NCBI GenBank assembly: GCA_944470555.2
Contig: CALYCZ020000197.1
Coordinates: 1-64,000 of the forward strand
DNA: 64,000 nt
Source of the DNA: Heterobilharzia americana
Taxonomy: Eukaryota > Platyhelminthes > Trematoda > Strigeidida > Schistosomatidae
Reading direction: 5' to 3'
Part shown: positions 63,205-64,000 of the stretch, in pieces
Position numbering within the stretch: position 1 is the stretch's first letter
Layout: the number at the start of each line of letters is the position of its first letter
Notes under the pieces: model-generated
What the model saw: the letters and a program-made list of their open reading frames with translations, nothing else
Told to the model about the DNA's origin: nothing
Database searches by the model: none
Made by a program: the position numbers and the translations under genes

Positions 63205-63528
63205 GTCCATCGTCTACTCCTGTCAATGTGAAGGCAGTTGTGAGTCCAGAGAAGGCTTCAATCAAAGATCAGACGATCGAGCTGACTTGGGAACAACCGA
63301 GTGATCAAGTCTCGGCTGCTGGACCAGTCACCAACTTCTACATTGAACTGAAACCGACAGATTCAACACGCTGGCAAGATGTGTCGGCCGACTTCACCAT
63401 CACTGAGCCACACTTCTCACTTCCTACTGATAAGCTGCAAGAGTTTGTGAGTTATGAATTTCGTGTGACAGCGGAGAATAAGGCTGGTAAAAGCAAGCCA
63501 TCATTACCATCAAATGCAATTCAGCTGG
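63205..63528 (+). CDS. FN3 exon outside the array, with an array-identical core (108 codons)
   Basis: Phase 1-1 exon from CTGTAG|GT to CTGG|GTAATT, the same length as the array B FN3 exon. The FN3 hallmarks are the same (ELTWEQP, FYIELKP, YEFRVTAENKAGKSKPS). Its first ~70 bp and last ~38 bp differ at many sites (PSSTPVNVKAVVSP at the start, LPSNAIQLG at the end), while the middle 216 bp (63275-63490) match the array exon base for base. Both flanking introns are unrelated to the array. The LPS ending is closer to the old FN3 exon at 27231, so I infer an old, distinct exon whose centre was overwritten by an array copy. Confidence 0.9.
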
Positions 63529-63649
63529 GTAATTATTCGCTGCGTTTATTCAAATGATAAGGAATGCATCATATTAGTTACACCACGCACTTTAATTATG
63601 CCATGTTAGAGTAAACATGGAACCTCGCCTGGTTAACTAGTTCACTAGT

Positions 63650-64000
63650 TACTAGCCAGTCCTAAGCCCACATAAAGAGGGAAGGTTGGGCATACGGCTA
63701 GCAACCCTACCCCGTAAAACAAATCTAACCGCTAAACAAACTTCAAAGCACAAACAAAATATAAAAAATAATAACAAAATTATTCCTCGCTGGAATCGGA
63801 GAGGCGAAATGACGCCAGTTGCTGAAAGCCTTCGGGAAGCCAATTGGCTCATATGTCTGTGCTTCTCTCGATGAAAGCGAAAGTAAACGTGGGGACATGG
63901 AATGTCCGTACGATGTTTGAACCCAGCAAGGCAGCCCAGATTGCAAACGAGATAAAGAGGTATCACATTAAAGTGGTTGGAATTTGCGAAAGCAGATGGA
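63650..64000 (+). mobile_element. Non-LTR retrotransposon (RTE-like), 5' end, same strand as the host gene
   Basis: Leader of about 220 bp, including a CGGCTAGCAACCCTACCCCG segment of the kind found ahead of RTE-like ORFs, followed by an endonuclease start at 63871. The element runs off the window and its left edge is only estimated; I see no clear target-site duplication. Confidence 0.6.
63871..64000 (+). CDS. Retrotransposon endonuclease/reverse transcriptase ORF, N-terminus (partial)
   Basis: 43 codons from an ATG to the window end. They show the start of an apurinic-like (APE) endonuclease: VGTWNVRTM (residues 7-15), where the Asn is a catalytic-site residue, then an amphipathic helix region (AAQIANEIKRY), strand HIKVVGI, and CESRW, where the Glu is the expected metal-binding residue. 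This arrangement is typical of RTE/SR2-like elements of flukes. An intact frame this far suggests a fairly young copy, but the rest of the ORF, including the reverse transcriptase, lies outside the window. Confidence 0.72.
   Translation, partial: MKAKVNVGTWNVRTMFEPSKAAQIANEIKRYHIKVVGICESRW

Larger units (their letters stand above)
63529..64000 (+). other. Intron (5' part) holding the start of a retrotransposon
   Basis: The GTAATT donor opens the intron. From about 63650 to the window end it appears to be the 5' region of a non-LTR element. Confidence 0.6.

Overview
The window is an internal piece of one very large gene on the + strand. It encodes a giant muscle protein of the titin/twitchin/projectin type, built from immunoglobulin (I-set) and fibronectin type III domains plus long acidic linkers. 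Neither the start nor the end of the gene is present. I place it in a flatworm, most likely a digenean fluke of the schistosome kind. The reasons are the AT-rich background, long introns, tRNA-derived SINE pieces, and an RTE-like endonuclease start at the right edge of the type common in schistosome genomes. The species cannot be decided from this sequence.

Layout. (1) 1-999 is intron. (2) 1000-1967 is an exon with one Ig domain followed by a long acidic linker. A decayed continuation (1968-2470) is related to the exon amplified next door. (3) 2471-21372 is tandem array A: five units of 3,684 bp (one is 4,061 bp) plus a remnant. Each unit carries one 582-bp acidic 'spring-like' exon (phase 0 at both ends). 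(4) 21373-28654 is AT-rich intron with SINE fragments, a 31-bp micro-exon at 26469-26499 and a divergent FN3 exon at 27231-27536. (5) 28655-59083 is tandem array B: four units of about 7.46 kb (one with a 464-bp deletion) plus a partial fifth. Each full unit carries three phase-1 exons: Ig-FN3 (621 bp), FN3 (324 bp) and Ig (285 bp). (6) 59084-63204 is an AT-rich intron with a tRNA-like SINE head. (7) 63205-63528 is a further FN3 exon, after which a non-LTR retrotransposon begins in the next intron and runs off the window.

The exons form one consistent reading frame. The first exon enters in phase 1 and leaves in phase 0. Array A exons are 0-0, the 31-bp micro-exon converts 0 to 1, and everything after it is 1-1. 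Both cassettes are therefore symmetric, so gain or loss of whole units lengthens or shortens the protein without breaking it (194 residues per A unit, 410 per B unit). The exception is the fourth A exon, where a 377-bp insertion breaks the frame.

The copies are nearly identical even in their introns, so the amplification is recent or is kept uniform by recombination. Unit-specific variants show that the copies are not simple duplicates of one sequence in assembly. The true copy number still needs long reads. Exon limits were chosen by hand from splice signals, phase and domain content; no transcript evidence was available.
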